Source of the DNA: Cyanoderma ruficeps
Taxonomy: Eukaryota > Chordata > Aves > Passeriformes > Timaliidae
DNA length: 64,000 nucleotides
Reading direction: 5' to 3'
Assembly (NCBI GenBank): GCA_008694505.1
Contig: VZDJ01000219.1
Location: 10,778,350 to 10,842,349 of the forward strand
The notes beneath the pieces were generated by a model, which was not told where the DNA came from, ran no database searches, and saw only the letters and a program-made list of their open reading frames with translations. Shown piece by piece: positions 12,340 to 25,900 of the stretch. Every line of letters starts with the position of its first letter. Positions within the stretch are counted from its first letter, which is position 1. Both the position numbers and the translations under genes were made by a program.

Positions 12340-15245
12340 AGAGACAGGCGAAATAATTTTCAAGCAGTCTCTGGTGTTTTTACCAAACTTGGAAAATTGC
12401 ACTGAAGTGAGGACCTGTTGCTTCTACATCCCAAGTTAAATGATTGTTCAGGTTTCCTGTCACACTTGGGCATTACCACAGCAGGACTCCTGCCAGGATT
12501 CTGTACCTGCTGCCCACATATGTAAGAGTATTATTTATTAGCTGTGGCTGGAACAGGGGCTCTGTGTTCCCAGGATGTAATCCTCTCTCCCACTGCACGA
12601 AAGGTGCCCTCGCAGCCCTTGCTGCCTCCTGTTGTGGTCCCTGTGAATCAGGAGCAGTGATGTTGTTCTTTCATATTGCTCCATCCTGGAACAGTGAGTT
12701 GCTGCTGTTCAAAATGAGCCCATTTTCCCAGAAAAAGAAAAGAAGTAATACAAGTAAAAATAGATAATTTTCTGAGCTTTCAACAAGTACCAACCTGCTT
12801 CCCCAATAGCTGAATATAAATTTCCCTCTAATTGAAGGTGTTTTGAACCTGTCTTGGTCCTTAGAATAGCCCCTGATTGGTGAGGAGGATTTTCAAAGCA
12901 TTGATCACCCAGTTCCCTGTGGCTTTTGGCAGGAGTTTAGTGGCTGATTTCCCTTTGTGGCTTTTCTGTTAATCTCTCCTTGACCTCCTCTCCCAAGCAG
13001 ACACAAGGGTTACACATCCAGCCTCTCCCAGGTCCAGGGTGGTGGATGTCCATGGACAGCCCCAACCACGGCACCAACGTGGTTCTAAGGCTCAATGAAC
13101 CATTCTGGGCTGAGCAGGAATGTTACACTTGAGCTTTCTTTTACTCTATGAGGAGGGAAAATGGCTTAATTTTAGCTTCAGTTGCTATTCTGGGCTCCTA
13201 CGAGAGTTAAAATGAAATTTTTTACACTGGCCAAAATGATTGTGAACGTGAACGCTTCAGAACTTGGGAAAAGCCTCAAAAGGCTGAGTATTTGGTCAAA
13301 TAGAGGGAGTGTTGCTGGCAGGGGAGAGCTCAGGGCAGGTTTTCTTGCAGGATTTTGGTCTCACAATCTGGTCCAGGACTGGTGGAGATGAGGGGATGGG
13401 TAGAGACCCATTGTCTCACCTGGATCTGTACCCACCCAGCTTTTGGAGCCTGCTGGGCACAGCCTGAGCTTTGCTCTCTTGCCCTGGTGCCGTGGGAGAT
13501 TGCAGATGGCAGAGATTTGGAGAAATTGGTTTAGTTTGAAAACAAATCTCCTGCTCTCCTCCAGATAATTTCTGTTTATTTTTGAAGGGGGGGAAAGCAA
13601 TCAGGCAGCTAAAAACAGCATAGCCATGACAAGTTGGTGATGCCTGGCCTATTCCAGAAGGCTTCCTTGTGTGTAGTACAAAGTGTTTCTGTTTGTGCAA
13701 ACGAATTGCTAAAAAAGAAAAAAAGCTCACAGCCTTTTGGAAGCCATGCTGAGACTGAAACAGCCAAAGAGAGAAGGAGGAAAATATCCCCAAATGTCTG
13801 AAATGGTGCAGGGTATCACCTGGGGAGAAGCAGTGGCTTGCAGGGGATCATGAGAAGTGTTTGCTTGGACATCAGAGTTGGGCTTCAAGCAACCAGCCCA
13901 CCTTCACTGAAGCTGGAAGGAGGTTTTTCTTCTATTTTTTCTGAAGGTGGAGAGGGAACTGACACTGCTGGAATGAGCAGCCCCCTGCATGAGTGCTGGA
14001 TTATACCTTTTTCTGACCCAGAGATGGGGCAACTGAGAGGAGTTTTAAAAGCTTCTATTCCATTTTCAGTCTCACGTGAAGGCTGAGACAGTACAGGTGT
14101 TACAATTCACGCCATCACAATCAGAAGCCAAACTATTTCCTAATTACAATGCATTAAGTGTTTCTTGGCCTATCAGCTTTTGCCACACGATGCTGTTAAT
14201 GCCTTAAAGCCAGTCATCTAAAATTACCCCTCATGGGTCCTACTACAATGCATCTTTCATAGCTCTGTTTCTCCAAAGTATCCAGTCTTATTTGCAAGGC
14301 CATCATCTGAAAGTTGTTTCCAGTTCCATTCCTCTCTCAACAGTATCTGTCCCATTCCATGGAATTTCTAAGTCAGCATTTTTTATCTCAAAGTTTGCAT
14401 ACAGATGCTCACTACACGAACCTTCTGTCAGGCTTTGAGAATTCCCTACATTTCCACACACGGGCTGTGCAGGTGCCCGTGCAGGGTGGGAGGGAGTGTG
14501 AAATGCAGCAGGGCACCAGCTGGCGGACGTGGTGCCAGCCCTGGAAAGGGAAATATTTGCAAGTGAGAAGGGATGAACGTGTGGATGTGCTTGTAGGATC
14601 CTTGTTACCCTGTTATCCTGGATCTCCAGGGACAAAATAGCCACTCATGCATGGAGCATAAACACACACACCATGTATAAATAATGTGTGCAAGAGCAGC
14701 TTCTGAAGGCAATTCCCATCATTACTTTTAAAACCTGCTACTTAGGCAAATGATTGTAATTCCAGTGACGCTAACTAATCCGTCTGTAATTAGGATGGGA
14801 AATGGGAATAAATTCCATGGAAATGATCTTGATATTTCACCCATCCAGTTGTACAGTAGTCTTCTTGAAGAACAAGCTGTCATTTGCCCAGAGGTTTTTG
14901 CAGGGCTATAATTTAGTTGATTATTGGAAAAAAAACCCCAAAAACAAACCAGGAAAATTCCATCGAGATCTCCATGTTGGGTTGAGAACACTTAAGTTTA
15001 GAATAATACAATTAGTAGTGCTTTTGCAGTATCTTCTCTTAGCATAGCTGATTATGTAGATAATGATAATAATTCCATCTTCTCCTGGCATCAGTGGCAT
15101 CCTGTGAGCTCACTCCTTTCCAGGCTCAGTGAAGCCACGTGGCTGCTGTTTCACCAGAGATGCTTTTGCTGCTCCCTTTGGAGAGCTCCTCTAGAGCATT
15201 GCAATCCTTCAAAACTTTTTCATGAGTAACAGGAGCTGCAAATGT

Positions 15246-15595
15246 ATTTACTAGAGCTGGGGATGTTTATTCTGGAGAAAAGGAGACTGAGGGAGGGCCT
15301 CACTGCTGCCTACAACTGCCTGAAAGGAGTTTGGGGGAGACTGGGGGGATCAGTCTGTGCTGGGTGTCAAGTGATGGGATGAGAGAAAATGGCCTCAATT
15401 TGTACCAACGAGATTCAGGTTGGGATTTAGGAAAAAATTCCTTCCCCATAAGAGTTGTCAAGCACTGGAATGGGCTGCCCAGGGATGTGGTTGAGTCACC
15501 ATCCTTGGAGGTATCTCAGAGCTGTGTAGATGTGGCACTTGGGGACATGTTTTAGTGGTGGATTTGGCATCCAGCCCTGGGGTTGTTCAACGTAG
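15246..15595 (+). mobile_element. CR1 LINE, 3'-terminal fragment
   Basis: The sequence follows the 3' region of avian CR1 non-LTR retrotransposons: a 'ctggagaaaaggagactgag' block near 15273, then 'gctgcctacaactgcctgaa', 'ggcctcaatttg', 'gttgtcaagcactggaa', 'gggctgcccagg' and 'gttgagtcaccatcc' in the family's order. Reverse transcriptase sequence upstream is missing, as is usual for 5'-truncated CR1 copies. The octamer tail resembling (ATTCTATG)n is not visible at the 3' end, so the copy is also 3'-truncated or decayed. An open frame of about 74 codons inside it is not a gene. The internal part matches, in reverse complement, the copy at 53983-54215. Confidence 0.9.
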
Positions 15596-16645
15596 CTCAG
15601 AATATCTGCCTCGAAGTAAACACAATTGGCCAAAATAACAATGGAGTGTTGGGAGAAACAGCTTGTGAAACCCTTTGAGTGATGATGTTCCAAGTGCTGG
15701 ATGCTTTAAAATTCACCCTTTTTGATCTGCCAGCCCTAATTTTTTATGTACTCCTAAATATGCCACAGGAGTCAGCTCCCCTGTACAGAAAAATGTGCTT
15801 TGTAATACCAGATCCAGTATCTTGCACAGAGGCTGGTAATCAGGTGAGTTTGTTCCTTGGCTTTGCTCTCTCTGGGGAGTAGATGAAGATCCTCAGACAT
15901 CTTTCACTCACAGCCCAAAACAAGTTTAAATACCTGTGTTGGAGGAGTGAGGCAAAAGCAATCCCTGCCCCTGCTGAAGCAGGTCACTGTCAGTGAAAAA
16001 CTCTCTCACTAACATTTAAAAATGGGTTTCTGTGTAATTCTGGTTGTGCTGCAGGGTAGAGCTGTGTACAGTAATTGAATCGGTGGGGCATGCAGACTGA
16101 AATTCTGTGGGATGAAATTACGGGGCTGTAATGGATTGTCTCTGTTTTCCCCTCTCTTCCCTCTATTGTACCTTTTTTTCTCTGCTTTACCTTCTTCTTT
16201 TATTTCTTGGTGTTGGAATTGGTATCTGAAAAGTTTTAAGTGGTTTAGTGAGGAATGCTGAAGTTGTGATTCAGGAAAATTTGGATTTTTAATTTGTTTT
16301 GAACTCTTTACACCTTGGAGACCTGGTCATCTCTGCTAGCTAAATTATGTTGAAGAAAATATCTTGTTTTAAAAAAACAAACCAAATTCTTCAGTAGATT
16401 AGGACACCTCTTACAGGCACTTCCAGAGAGCCCCTGAAATGTAGGGGAGGACTGCTGAGATCCCTCTGTCACAGGAGGAGACAGAGTTTTGGATGCATTC
16501 AAATCCTTGGGACCTCCATGCTGGGTCTGCAGACAGGACAAATTCCCATATCTGGGAATATTGAACGAATATATGCCATCTTATATCATTGAACAAAACC
16601 ATGCTTTTCCTTTTTATTTTGCTTTTTTTCTTCTTTTTGTTTCAG

Positions 16646-16898
16646 CTGTTTGCTCAGATCTTTCCAAAGTAAAAAGCCAAAATCTCACCTCAGCAGTGCC
16701 ACAGCAGACCTATGATGACCTAGTTTCCAGGAAGCCCAGAATTAAATCCCCATTTATTCAGCAAGTGCTAAACCAACAGAATCTGCTTTCCAAATACCAG
16801 ATGAATTGTGGATGTTGGAACAAGAGATTGAGTTTCATCAGGGTTTGTCTGGGTGAAATGAGGACCAGGTCTCAGATAAAGTGGTGCCTCAAAGAGAG
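16646..16898 (+). other. Candidate exon with good splice-site context
   Basis: A long pyrimidine tract (about 16618-16643) ends in TTTCAG at 16640-16645. The sequence AGAG|GTGAGA gives a strong donor-like site with GT at 16899-16900. The 253-nt interval is open in one frame throughout; the frame meets TGA only at 16900-16902, in the presumed intron. The peptide is polar and rich in Gln, Lys and Ser, and I recognise no domain. In 64 kb such pairs of sites occur by chance, so this is weak evidence for an exon of an unknown coding or non-coding transcript. Confidence 0.13.
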
Positions 16899-17563
16899 GT
16901 GAGAAAACCCCCAGGGAACAATTTGTGGTGGAGCTGTGGCCAGAGCACATAGTTTAGGATTGAAACAAAGCAACAGGTTTCAGATTTTTTTTTTCTTTTT
17001 AAGAAAAAGGTATGCTTTGCTTTATGTTTGGAGGAGAGGTCGTTACACACACCAGAAAAGAAAAACATTAAAAAAAATAATGCTGTGATCAAATTTCCTA
17101 ACTACAGCAAATAAGGTGTAGAAGCCCTGAACCCTGAAGAGTGATGTGAAGGAGGCAGAAGAAAATCAGAGCTGTTTGTTCCTTGATAGGACTTGCTGAG
17201 CTGCATCTCTCCTGACACTTTGTCTTGTCAAAGCCTTCTTTAACTTGCTCCTCTCTCCATCCCCAGGCTCTGAGGGCTGTCCTGCATCAGTCCTCTTGGC
17301 CACTGGGCCACTGGCCATTGCATCACAGTGGTCCAGCCTTTCCAGAGTTCTCCTTTGCTGCCACTAGCAACAAATCCCACAAACCACAAAGCTTTACACA
17401 GGGCCTACTTTCAATTCCTTTTTTAAAAGCAAATTCAGCTGTGAGATCTTTTTTTTTTCCCCAGTATTTGCTGGGAGTCTGCGTCAGGATTTAGAAGTAG
17501 GGCTGAAAGTTTTAGATCCAGACGAGCAACTCTCCTTTCATTAGCTAATGCCTTTTATTTGGC

Positions 17564-17579
17564 AATAAATAAATAAATA
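17564..17579. repeat. (AATA)n short microsatellite
   Basis: Four tandem AATA units occur in an AT-rich context. Confidence 0.75.
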
Positions 17580-20500
17580 TTTCACAAATCCCTCCTTTTT
17601 GGTCTTTCTGCCTCATATGCCTGTGTCACAGCCTTTTTTTTTTCCCCATATAATTAATCAGCCCGTATCTCTCATGCAGCTCTGCTTGTCAGGAGGGATT
17701 AAAGCCTGACAGTATTTAATCATCTTGTATTTCATAGAAAACTAACACTCTCCCTTTGCTTCCTCTTCCCTCCTTTCCCTTTCATTTCCTTCTCTTTTCT
17801 GGGTATGTAGCACAGCGTCTGCTCTGTCTGAAGTTTTTATACAGGGAGTGACAGGTATAAAATTCTTTTCTTGGCTTTTTTCTTCTGTGACCCATGTAAT
17901 TCCCTCATGGGATCATTTGCTGTGACATTTTGGGTGTACTGTGACCTACCCTGTTAGCACAGAGGCCCACCACGTGCTGAGGCTGTAGGAGTACGTATTG
18001 AATCATGTTTTACTGTTATTTTTTTCCCCCAGGAAATAGAGTAAAGCTGTGAGCCAAGTGGGCTGAATAACTAAACCAATTATTATTTCATGTTTCTGGG
18101 GCAATTCAGCTGTTTTGAATATATGTGACAGGCTTGGACATTGACTTTGATTCATTTTGTTAATTTGGGTATCTCATTAAATTATGGATCTCAATGTTTG
18201 ACCTACTCACAGAGATCCCCTTCATAATCAGGGAGTGGAAATGGATCCTTCCCTTAGGCACAATACTTCTATTTCAAGGTATAAATCCCCATGGAGAGAT
18301 GACTCATCTCCTAGAAGGGTTTCTTTATCTCCATTGATGTTTAAATAACTTGTCCAAATAGAGATATTTTCATCATGGATGCATAGGGAGAGAAGTTGCA
18401 TGATGAGGTTTAAGTCTGGGAATTCTGTGTGGGGTGGGAGGCTGAGGGAGCTGTCCATGGTCCCATTCCCTGGATTTGGGGAGCTCCAAGGGACTCTCTG
18501 GTCTGAGTGCTGTGACACACACAGGGGTTGGCTCTCTGCAGAGAAAATGCTCTTTTTCCCAGAGTATGGATTGCTAATTTCTCAGACCTAAAACAATCAC
18601 TCTCTTCAATTTAATTAACCCCCACTTTTGGCATGGATGATGTCAGACACCATAAGGTCTGTAGATTGAATGGATTGAATGTATTCTGTTTAATTTGAAT
18701 TTGTGGGTTAAGTAGTGTTGACCCCAGCTAGCTTTTGTATGGGAGACTCCCAAGAAATCCCAAGTACCGTCAATGCAAATGGCATTTTGCTTTCCCCACA
18801 CCAAATACAATGCCACTGGAATAGGTTTGCTTTCTGCTGCTTTGCTGGCATTGCTGTATTGATGACTGAAAATTGGAAGAGGAAAGAAAAGGGAGAGAGA
18901 GACTTAAAACAAATGGAAAAGCCAATTATTTTCATGTCCTAGGTAAATGTTTTCTTGCTTCAGAAGAAAGTTCTATTTATAACAGGGTTCAGGTGCTGAG
19001 AGAGGTCGTAGGAGGTAGCAGGGTTAAATCTTTGGCAGATGCTGTTGAATCCTAGAATATCCTTTTCCCTAATTCAGTTAAGAAGACTTCACCTTCACTA
19101 ATTCTTGCTGTAGGACACACCTTATTGCCTTTGGCCTCTTCTAAGATCAAATGGTGGATGAAATGTTTGGTTACAGTTCTGACAACAAAAGTAGAAGATT
19201 AGATCACAATAATTGATGAGAATTAGGGAGTTTTCTTCATTGACTGAAGTGGTACAGTGGTGCAATGGAAACAAAAAGAACAGATCAGAAGACAGTGAAG
19301 AATGTAATATTTGCTGGTTTCTTTTAGTTCTAACATGGGGAACTTCAGGTCAGCAGACTGAAAATCCATACCTAAAAGCAGCCAAGTGGCTCTTAAATGG
19401 GATTTGCTTGTGCCAGAAATCCCAGGGACAAATGTTTGTTTTGTGTTGAATGGGCTGTCAGACTAATGATCAGAATAGATCTTTTTGGCCTCAGACCTTT
19501 TTATCAATACAGATTCTTCATTTTTCTTCCAAGACTGGCTGAATGGATGTTTATATTTTATGGGAAACAGCAAAACCAGCAGGCTAGAGTAAAAGCCAAC
19601 AACAGTACCAGAAGTTGGGGCTTTTTTTTAAGGGAGGATTTATGATGTTTAAGCCTTGATTTATTTAAAAAAAAAGCACGAGCAGTGGTTTTTAAGCACA
19701 TTTGCCAAGGAAAAAGAGGTAGAAAACTGCAAAATAAAAGTTAGGAAGTGATAAATGCAGACATCACTTAATGAAGAAAATTAATTCTACAAGCAGAGTG
19801 ATATAGAAAGGAAACATCCGTTACTGAGGAAGGGGCATTGAGGCAGAGGACATTTGTCATCTCAAGTGACAATTAGATGAGCTCCAAACGGAGCAGGGTA
19901 AAGAAGGTAAAAATATGCAAGGGAAGAAAATGAGGCGAGGAGAATTGAAGGAATACAGAGCTGACTTTTTCAGGTCTGTTGGCCTGATTTATGCTTTTAC
20001 ACCCTCCTTAGCATACAAACATCCCTGAAACGAAGAGCCTGTTTTGCTCTCATTACTGTACAGTCCTGTGAGCACCACATCAGGTAAATCTGCTTGGCAG
20101 CAGTGCCTGAGAACAGCTGTGGGGCTGAGCAGAAGGTGGTTCAGCAGGTGAGAGGTGAACCATGGGGTTCCCTGCCCTCTTTCCAGAGGCTTGGGCAGGA
20201 GGCAGCAGCAGCCAGGTGAGGGATGTGCTCTGCCCTGAGCTCAGGGCTGTGCTCCAAGCTGTGCTCTGCAGAGCAAAACCCTCTGCAAAGACTCCAGAAC
20301 ACCATGGTCTGTCCCGCTGTATTGAGCTCCACTCAGGACATTTGCCATGACTTGCCCTGCTGAAAAATTCAGGCTCCGTTTCCTTCTGTGAAGGCCTGAA
20401 TAGAGATGAGAAAATACTGGTTCTGTTGGGAGAAATTCTTCACAAGTTATTTCCTCTCTACGTCTCTGCTTTTGGGTAATGCAGACCTCCTCCACGCCCC

Positions 20501-20989
20501 ATGGGTGCTGTTTCCACAGGGGTCTCTGGACACTGGATGTCATAACTTAACTTCTGCCCAAATATTCATGGAGTTGGTCTCCTCTCTGTTGTACACACCT
20601 GAGGCAAACGTTCTGTGGTCTTCGGCTCTGCTGTTTCAATCCTGTTTATATATCATTTGTTACAGATTAGTGAGATTTAGCAGGAATCCAGGAATTTGCA
20701 TCTGCTCCAGCTCAGGGCCAAATAGCCAAAAATGGAGCAAAGCCACAAGGACTGCTTAAGAATCTGGGTAGTGCTGGTTAAATGCCATCGCTGTGTTCAG
20801 GGAATACCTTTATTCCGCTTTGTTAGCTGTACCAACCCTGTGACCAGGCACACAGGAGGATGTGCTCAGACGGGAGCTGTCTTTGGGGAGCAGGGAGAGG
20901 ATTTTCAGCCCTGGGGGTTGTTCCAGGGCTGTGCTGGGTTACAGACACCTCCTGAGGATCTGCTCACTGGCTCTGTGTCATGCCAGGAG

Positions 20990-21560
20990 CTGCCTGAACA
21001 AGGCATTAATTATCCATTCCTGTGCATTCTTGGTTCTGATTAATTTACAGGCATAATCTTTCAGTTTGGTTATGCAATTTGCTCCATGAAATATCGCTTG
21101 TGTTCTTTCTAGTAATGAAAACCCACAAATAATCCCCGTGCCCTAAGTACCTGTCCTGATTATCTACCATGTTCATAAGTGCTGCTTGCAGAATTAATTT
21201 ACCTGGTTAATGTTTGATTTTGTATTTATTCTAATTGCCAGTGTTGCTATTTTAGAGGTTGCCAACCCATTGGCGGATATTCTGGGTTAATCCTTTTTGC
21301 CATCCCCTAGCAAAAAGCCATTTGTGGGTTTCACAAAGCCATTGTGAATTCCTGTGCAGACACAAATGTTCACTGGGGCTGGCCCCTGCTCCCATCTGGT
21401 GCACATCAATCACAATTCAGCGATGTAAACACAAACTTGCATTTCATGCTGCATACGCTTGCCCAGCTGAGGCTGAATGAAAGATTTCATTTTTGTAAGT
21501 CGTATAAACACACCTGAGACTCTGATCACAGTGTAACGTGACTCTGTTCTATAGAACACA
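20990..21560. promoter_or_regulatory. Candidate conserved non-coding block
   Basis: Repeat-free AT-rich sequence with many ATTA/TAAT cores and TGATTAATTT-like motifs. It carries a 14-bp perfect palindrome TGTTCTATAGAACA at 21545-21558. There is no coding signal. Its enhancer nature is inferred from texture only. Confidence 0.15.
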
Positions 21561-22889
21561 TCAGTTTGCTAATTAAAAATCTGCTCCTATGGTTGATGCT
21601 CGTTTCTTTTTATGAAGCCCTGGAATGCTGTTAAGCAGGTCTGCAATGGTGATGTGTGGTTTATTGTTTCTTCCTGAAGTCGTTTCCTGCCTATTTTGTC
21701 TGTGATTTTGTTGTCTTGAATTGTCACTCTTGGCTTTTCATTTATGGTTTTCATAGAGTAAATCTGCAAGTACTGTTTATAGTTGAAATGTTCTCAATTG
21801 TATATTTTCTGAACAGCTTGGATTTAATAGCTGGTTTATGTTTTGAATAAACAAGTTTAAAAAGAAAAGAAAAAGTAAAGGGCCATGAATCAACCGAAGG
21901 AAAATAAAAACAAAGTCTTTAGACAAGTAAGTAACAAGGCTGTATGCCTTTTAACCCAGAAAATTCATCAATCTTTTTGTCCATGTGTACCCTGATGTTA
22001 TCATTTTGCTTTGATTCATGTGTACTTCGGGGGCTCTGATGATTACTCTACATGGGAACTATCAATAGAGCTATTACAAGACAGAACACAGCCTGTCTCA
22101 AGTTTTCAGCTATTTGGGATTTTTTCTAAAATATTGTCAGTAGATAAGCTGCATGTTACTTAGGCATAAAGTTATCCAGATTTTATAAGAGCAGGATTTA
22201 GAATTAAAGAATACCTGAGGCTGGAAAAGCAATATTTGATACTCATTTAGCAGGGAATGTGTGGTTACAGGGAAGACAGAGACCCATAGGTCATTATGTC
22301 TCTTGTAGATAATTATTAATGAAGAACAGCTTGAGAATTTGACACACACAAATACACAACTTCTGATACGTCTTTCTATACTGGTACCATTTATAAGATT
22401 TGCTGTGACCAAGAGAGACTCCCACTTTTAGAAATTCTTAAGTTTAAGCACAGGAAAAACCTAGTTTTGATCAATAGTTTTTATGGCAAAATCCATAAAA
22501 CAAAACAGACCCTTTATACAATTCAGAACAAATAATTGCAAACTGCAAGCCCCGAGACAATTTCTGTTTAAGCTTGGCTGGAGGATGATGCTCTAATATG
22601 CAAAGTGGACTTGTATAGCATTGGCATTTAAATATAATCACAGGGATAGATGGTTGAGAGTCCAACAAGAGCTACAAGCAACTGAGTAAGTTGCTGGCAA
22701 GAGGAGCTGATGGGAAGGACTGCAGTGATTGCAAATGAGGCCTGACCAGGAGGTAATGTGATTAGTGTTCTTTAAGAGCAAAGTACATTGCAGAAATTAA
22801 ATGAAGCCTGGAGTGAGGTGGAGGTGGGGGAGAAATCCCATAATTCCTCCAGTTTCATCTCATAAGAGCTTTATCATTTTCAGTTGTGG

Positions 22890-22937
22890 GTTGTTGGTGG
22901 TTTTTTTTTTTTTGGGTTTGTTTGGTTTTTTTTTCCC
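22890..22937. repeat. T/G-rich low-complexity tract
   Basis: Runs of T up to about 14 nt alternate with GGG and GTTTGG. Similar T/G tracts occur at 31767-31790, 44651-44759 and 50215-50312, all T-rich on the plus strand. Confidence 0.75.
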
Positions 22938-25900
22938 CAAGCCTTGTGCTGAGGGTGTTTGAGGGTTACTGTGAGATTTGAAAGAATGCTGAGGTTTTGA
23001 TCTTGTCACGACTGAAAGTCCTTTATAAATGTCAGAGTTGGTGCCCAGTGAAAATCTGGGACACTGCTTGGCAGCTTCTCTTGTGAGAGCTCAGCTAATG
23101 AGGCCACCAGAGAGCCTCTGCTGAGGGGTGCTGGCCCTGCTGGAGAGGGGGGAGGCACCTGGTGTGTGATGGCCAACAAACTGCCCAGCCTAATTAATGA
23201 CAATATCTGGCATTCCCGTCACTGGAATGTTTTCCCTGATGTCCGGTGGTTGTGGTCACCTCCTCTCTCCTGACCCTCAGGATGTGGGGACGCTGTCTCG
23301 AGGTTTTGGTGGCGTGTCCTGTCTGCTGCACTCAGACTTCAGCAGAGCAGGGTGAGATAAATAACCAGAGATAACCTGGAGGGGGCACGTGGGCACTGCA
23401 GCTGGGGCAGAAGCTTTGTTGGTCTCGTGAAGGTTTTGATCCAAATTAAGCCACAGAAGCAAAGTGACAGCACCACACATCTGACATCAGCAGTCACCAA
23501 AAACGTGAAGTGCCTAAATTCCCATGAGATGTGATAAGTTTTTTCTGGACAACATTTTTTTTTGCAGCTTTCTTGAGGCTCGCTAAGGAGTTTGCTTTTT
23601 TAAGAGCAGTGATTAAAAATTTCCACAGTGTATTTGAGAGGAGCAGGAGGGTTGTTACAGGAGATCCCACCAGCTGCCATTCACATGCCTGAATAACTGA
23701 TTTGCATTGGAGTCTGGCAAAGTTGTTTTTTTTGAAGGTACTGAACAAGAACAGTAACTTTTTCCTGGTGTACCAGGAAATTATATATGTAGGCATATAT
23801 TGATGACAAGTTTCCTCCCTCCAGGCTACAGCTGTGAAAGGGCCAAGCAGTTTCCTGGTCCAGCAGCACACAGAAGCCCAAGTCTTAACTTGGCACACAA
23901 ATAATATCCTTGAGTTCAGGAAAAGTTCACATGTGCTTTAATTTATCTGCTTAAAAGGTTTTGAGCTGAGTTGTGGTCAGTGATGACACCAATGTCCTGC
24001 AGATTTGCTGCTTCCCAAACCTCTGCCAACATCTGTCTCTACTGATCCTGAGAAGCTCAGAAGAAAAATCCTGTGTTTGAAAGGAGCATAAAGGGTCCTC
24101 GACAGCAATTCAGATGTACAGATTAGGAAACTACTTTTCTAAAGCCCTAGAATGCCACTTCTCACTGCCTAGAAATTGGGTGCTTATGTTCTTCACGGAT
24201 TTTGGGAATGGCAGGTGTCAAACTGAAACTGTGCTGGTGCTATAGCAGAAAACTCTGTCACTAAAATGTATTTACCCCAAGAGGAAACAGGATTTCCCTG
24301 GGTGTTTGCTGTGCAGGGTTGTGGTTTAGACAGGAGGTTCACTTAGGAAGCAGCAGCACAAATGGGTTTGTGTCTCACAAGTATCACCTTGTGATTTGAC
24401 AGCGGCCATGTAACTCTTGGAAAATCTCTTTAAAATATCTGGAGACCTCACGGTAAGACAAGAATGTGTAAATACCAGTGAGTTGTGTAAAAACAGCAAA
24501 AATATTTTTACTGACTAAATAATAAGCCATCCCTTTGCCCCAGCCTGTTTGATCTGTACTCTCCTGCTTCAGGTGAATCAGCTTGAGCTGAAATGCACAA
24601 GCAGGACTTTCTAGATTCTGTCCTGCTTTGTAAAATTAAGTCTCTGGCTGGCTGATTAATTAAATGGTGGTGCATGGCTTTGTTTTGGGATTTCATTAGA
24701 GTTTGTTTGGAGCACTTAAAGACCACATCCATTTCGAGGTGTCATTTGTTGAAGTATCTCTGAGCATTCAGGCCTCACCTGGGATCTGTCTGCTGGCTTG
24801 TGCTGGGCAGATTTGTTCAGTTTGGGTTTTGGGGACTGGAAAATAAAGCCATGGCAGTTAGACAACAGCAGCCCTATTAAACCATCGAGATCTGACACTG
24901 TGGCTCTAGAATCCCCAGAGGATCAGGAATTTGGGCAGAAGAATGGGATTCAATCATTCTGGCACTAGCTCTTGTCTCTCGTGGTAAAGGAGCACACAAA
25001 CAATGATTTGGAATTTGTTTCCACTGCCAAATGGTTCCTTGATCCCAAGGCAATAAACAGTAAAAAGGCAAGCAGCAATGAATCAAATACAGAAGCTCAT
25101 GCTAAAACAATACCTGAGATTTCTATTGGGAATTTTGTATGGCTTTTCAGCAGCAGAATCTGGGATGCATCAAACACTTGTAGTGTGATATTTTTAACAA
25201 TTAGAAGTCCAAATATGTGCAATTACCAACAGTAGGGCTTCTGTCAAGAATGACTGCACCAAGTTTAATTTAATGCACGCAGCCTTGTAATTGTTTTTTT
25301 TTAATCTTGCTGTGCCAATGACAGCATTTTTTTTGCTTTTTAGTTTTTATGTTTTATATCCTCCACAAATCACACATTTAAGACAGTTTTGTTTTGCAGC
25401 ATCTCTGAAATGCTGGCTTATTAGCAAGCCAGTCCATGCCAGATTATTTTAATATTGATAGACCATATCAGCAGTTGAGTTTAAGATTCATTCCTCGTGC
25501 TGTTTTGTTAAGGTTTAGTGGGACTAAATCACAAAACATTGCTTTGCTTGGAAATTGAATTGAAAAGATCCATCCACGGTAGGATTACTTGTTTAGAGAA
25601 AGCTGCTCTTGCATTCTGAAGATTTTGGTGGTTTCCACTTGTAGTTTGGGTGCCTGAACAATGCCAGGCAAATTTGAAGTGCCTCAGTGCTCCAGCACTG
25701 TGCTGAGCTGGGATCTTGCTTGCAAAGGATATTTTCATCTCCGCTTCCCAAAACTCCGTCTTTGTCATAAATAAATAGGAGATAGGAAAGCAAGCTTGAA
25801 TTTAGAGTTATATGTAACATTAATTTTCTCTGCAATATAACCACTAGACCTGCTGGTGACAAATGATGCTGGTGCCTGTGTGTTCTTACTCAATCTTTTC

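Larger units (their letters stand above)
5231..15245. other. Ten kilobases without recognisable genes
   Basis: Open frames reach only about 147 codons (6557-7000, minus) and none resembles a known family. The block holds short simple repeats at 7441-7470 and 8100-8152, a small inverted TAAT pair near 9153-9168, and an N in a T-run at 12321. Around 8290-8420 the sequence is locally more GC-rich. I recognise no transposable element here. Confidence 0.5.

Noticed and set aside
15331..15555. 74-codon plus-strand open frame
   Set aside because: It lies wholly inside the CR1 3' region, which is non-coding there.
21545..21558. 14-bp palindrome TGTTCTATAGAACA resembling steroid-receptor half-sites
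   Set aside because: The half-sites are in the everted arrangement with a 2-bp gap, not the usual inverted arrangement with a 3-bp gap. About four 14-bp palindromes are expected by chance.
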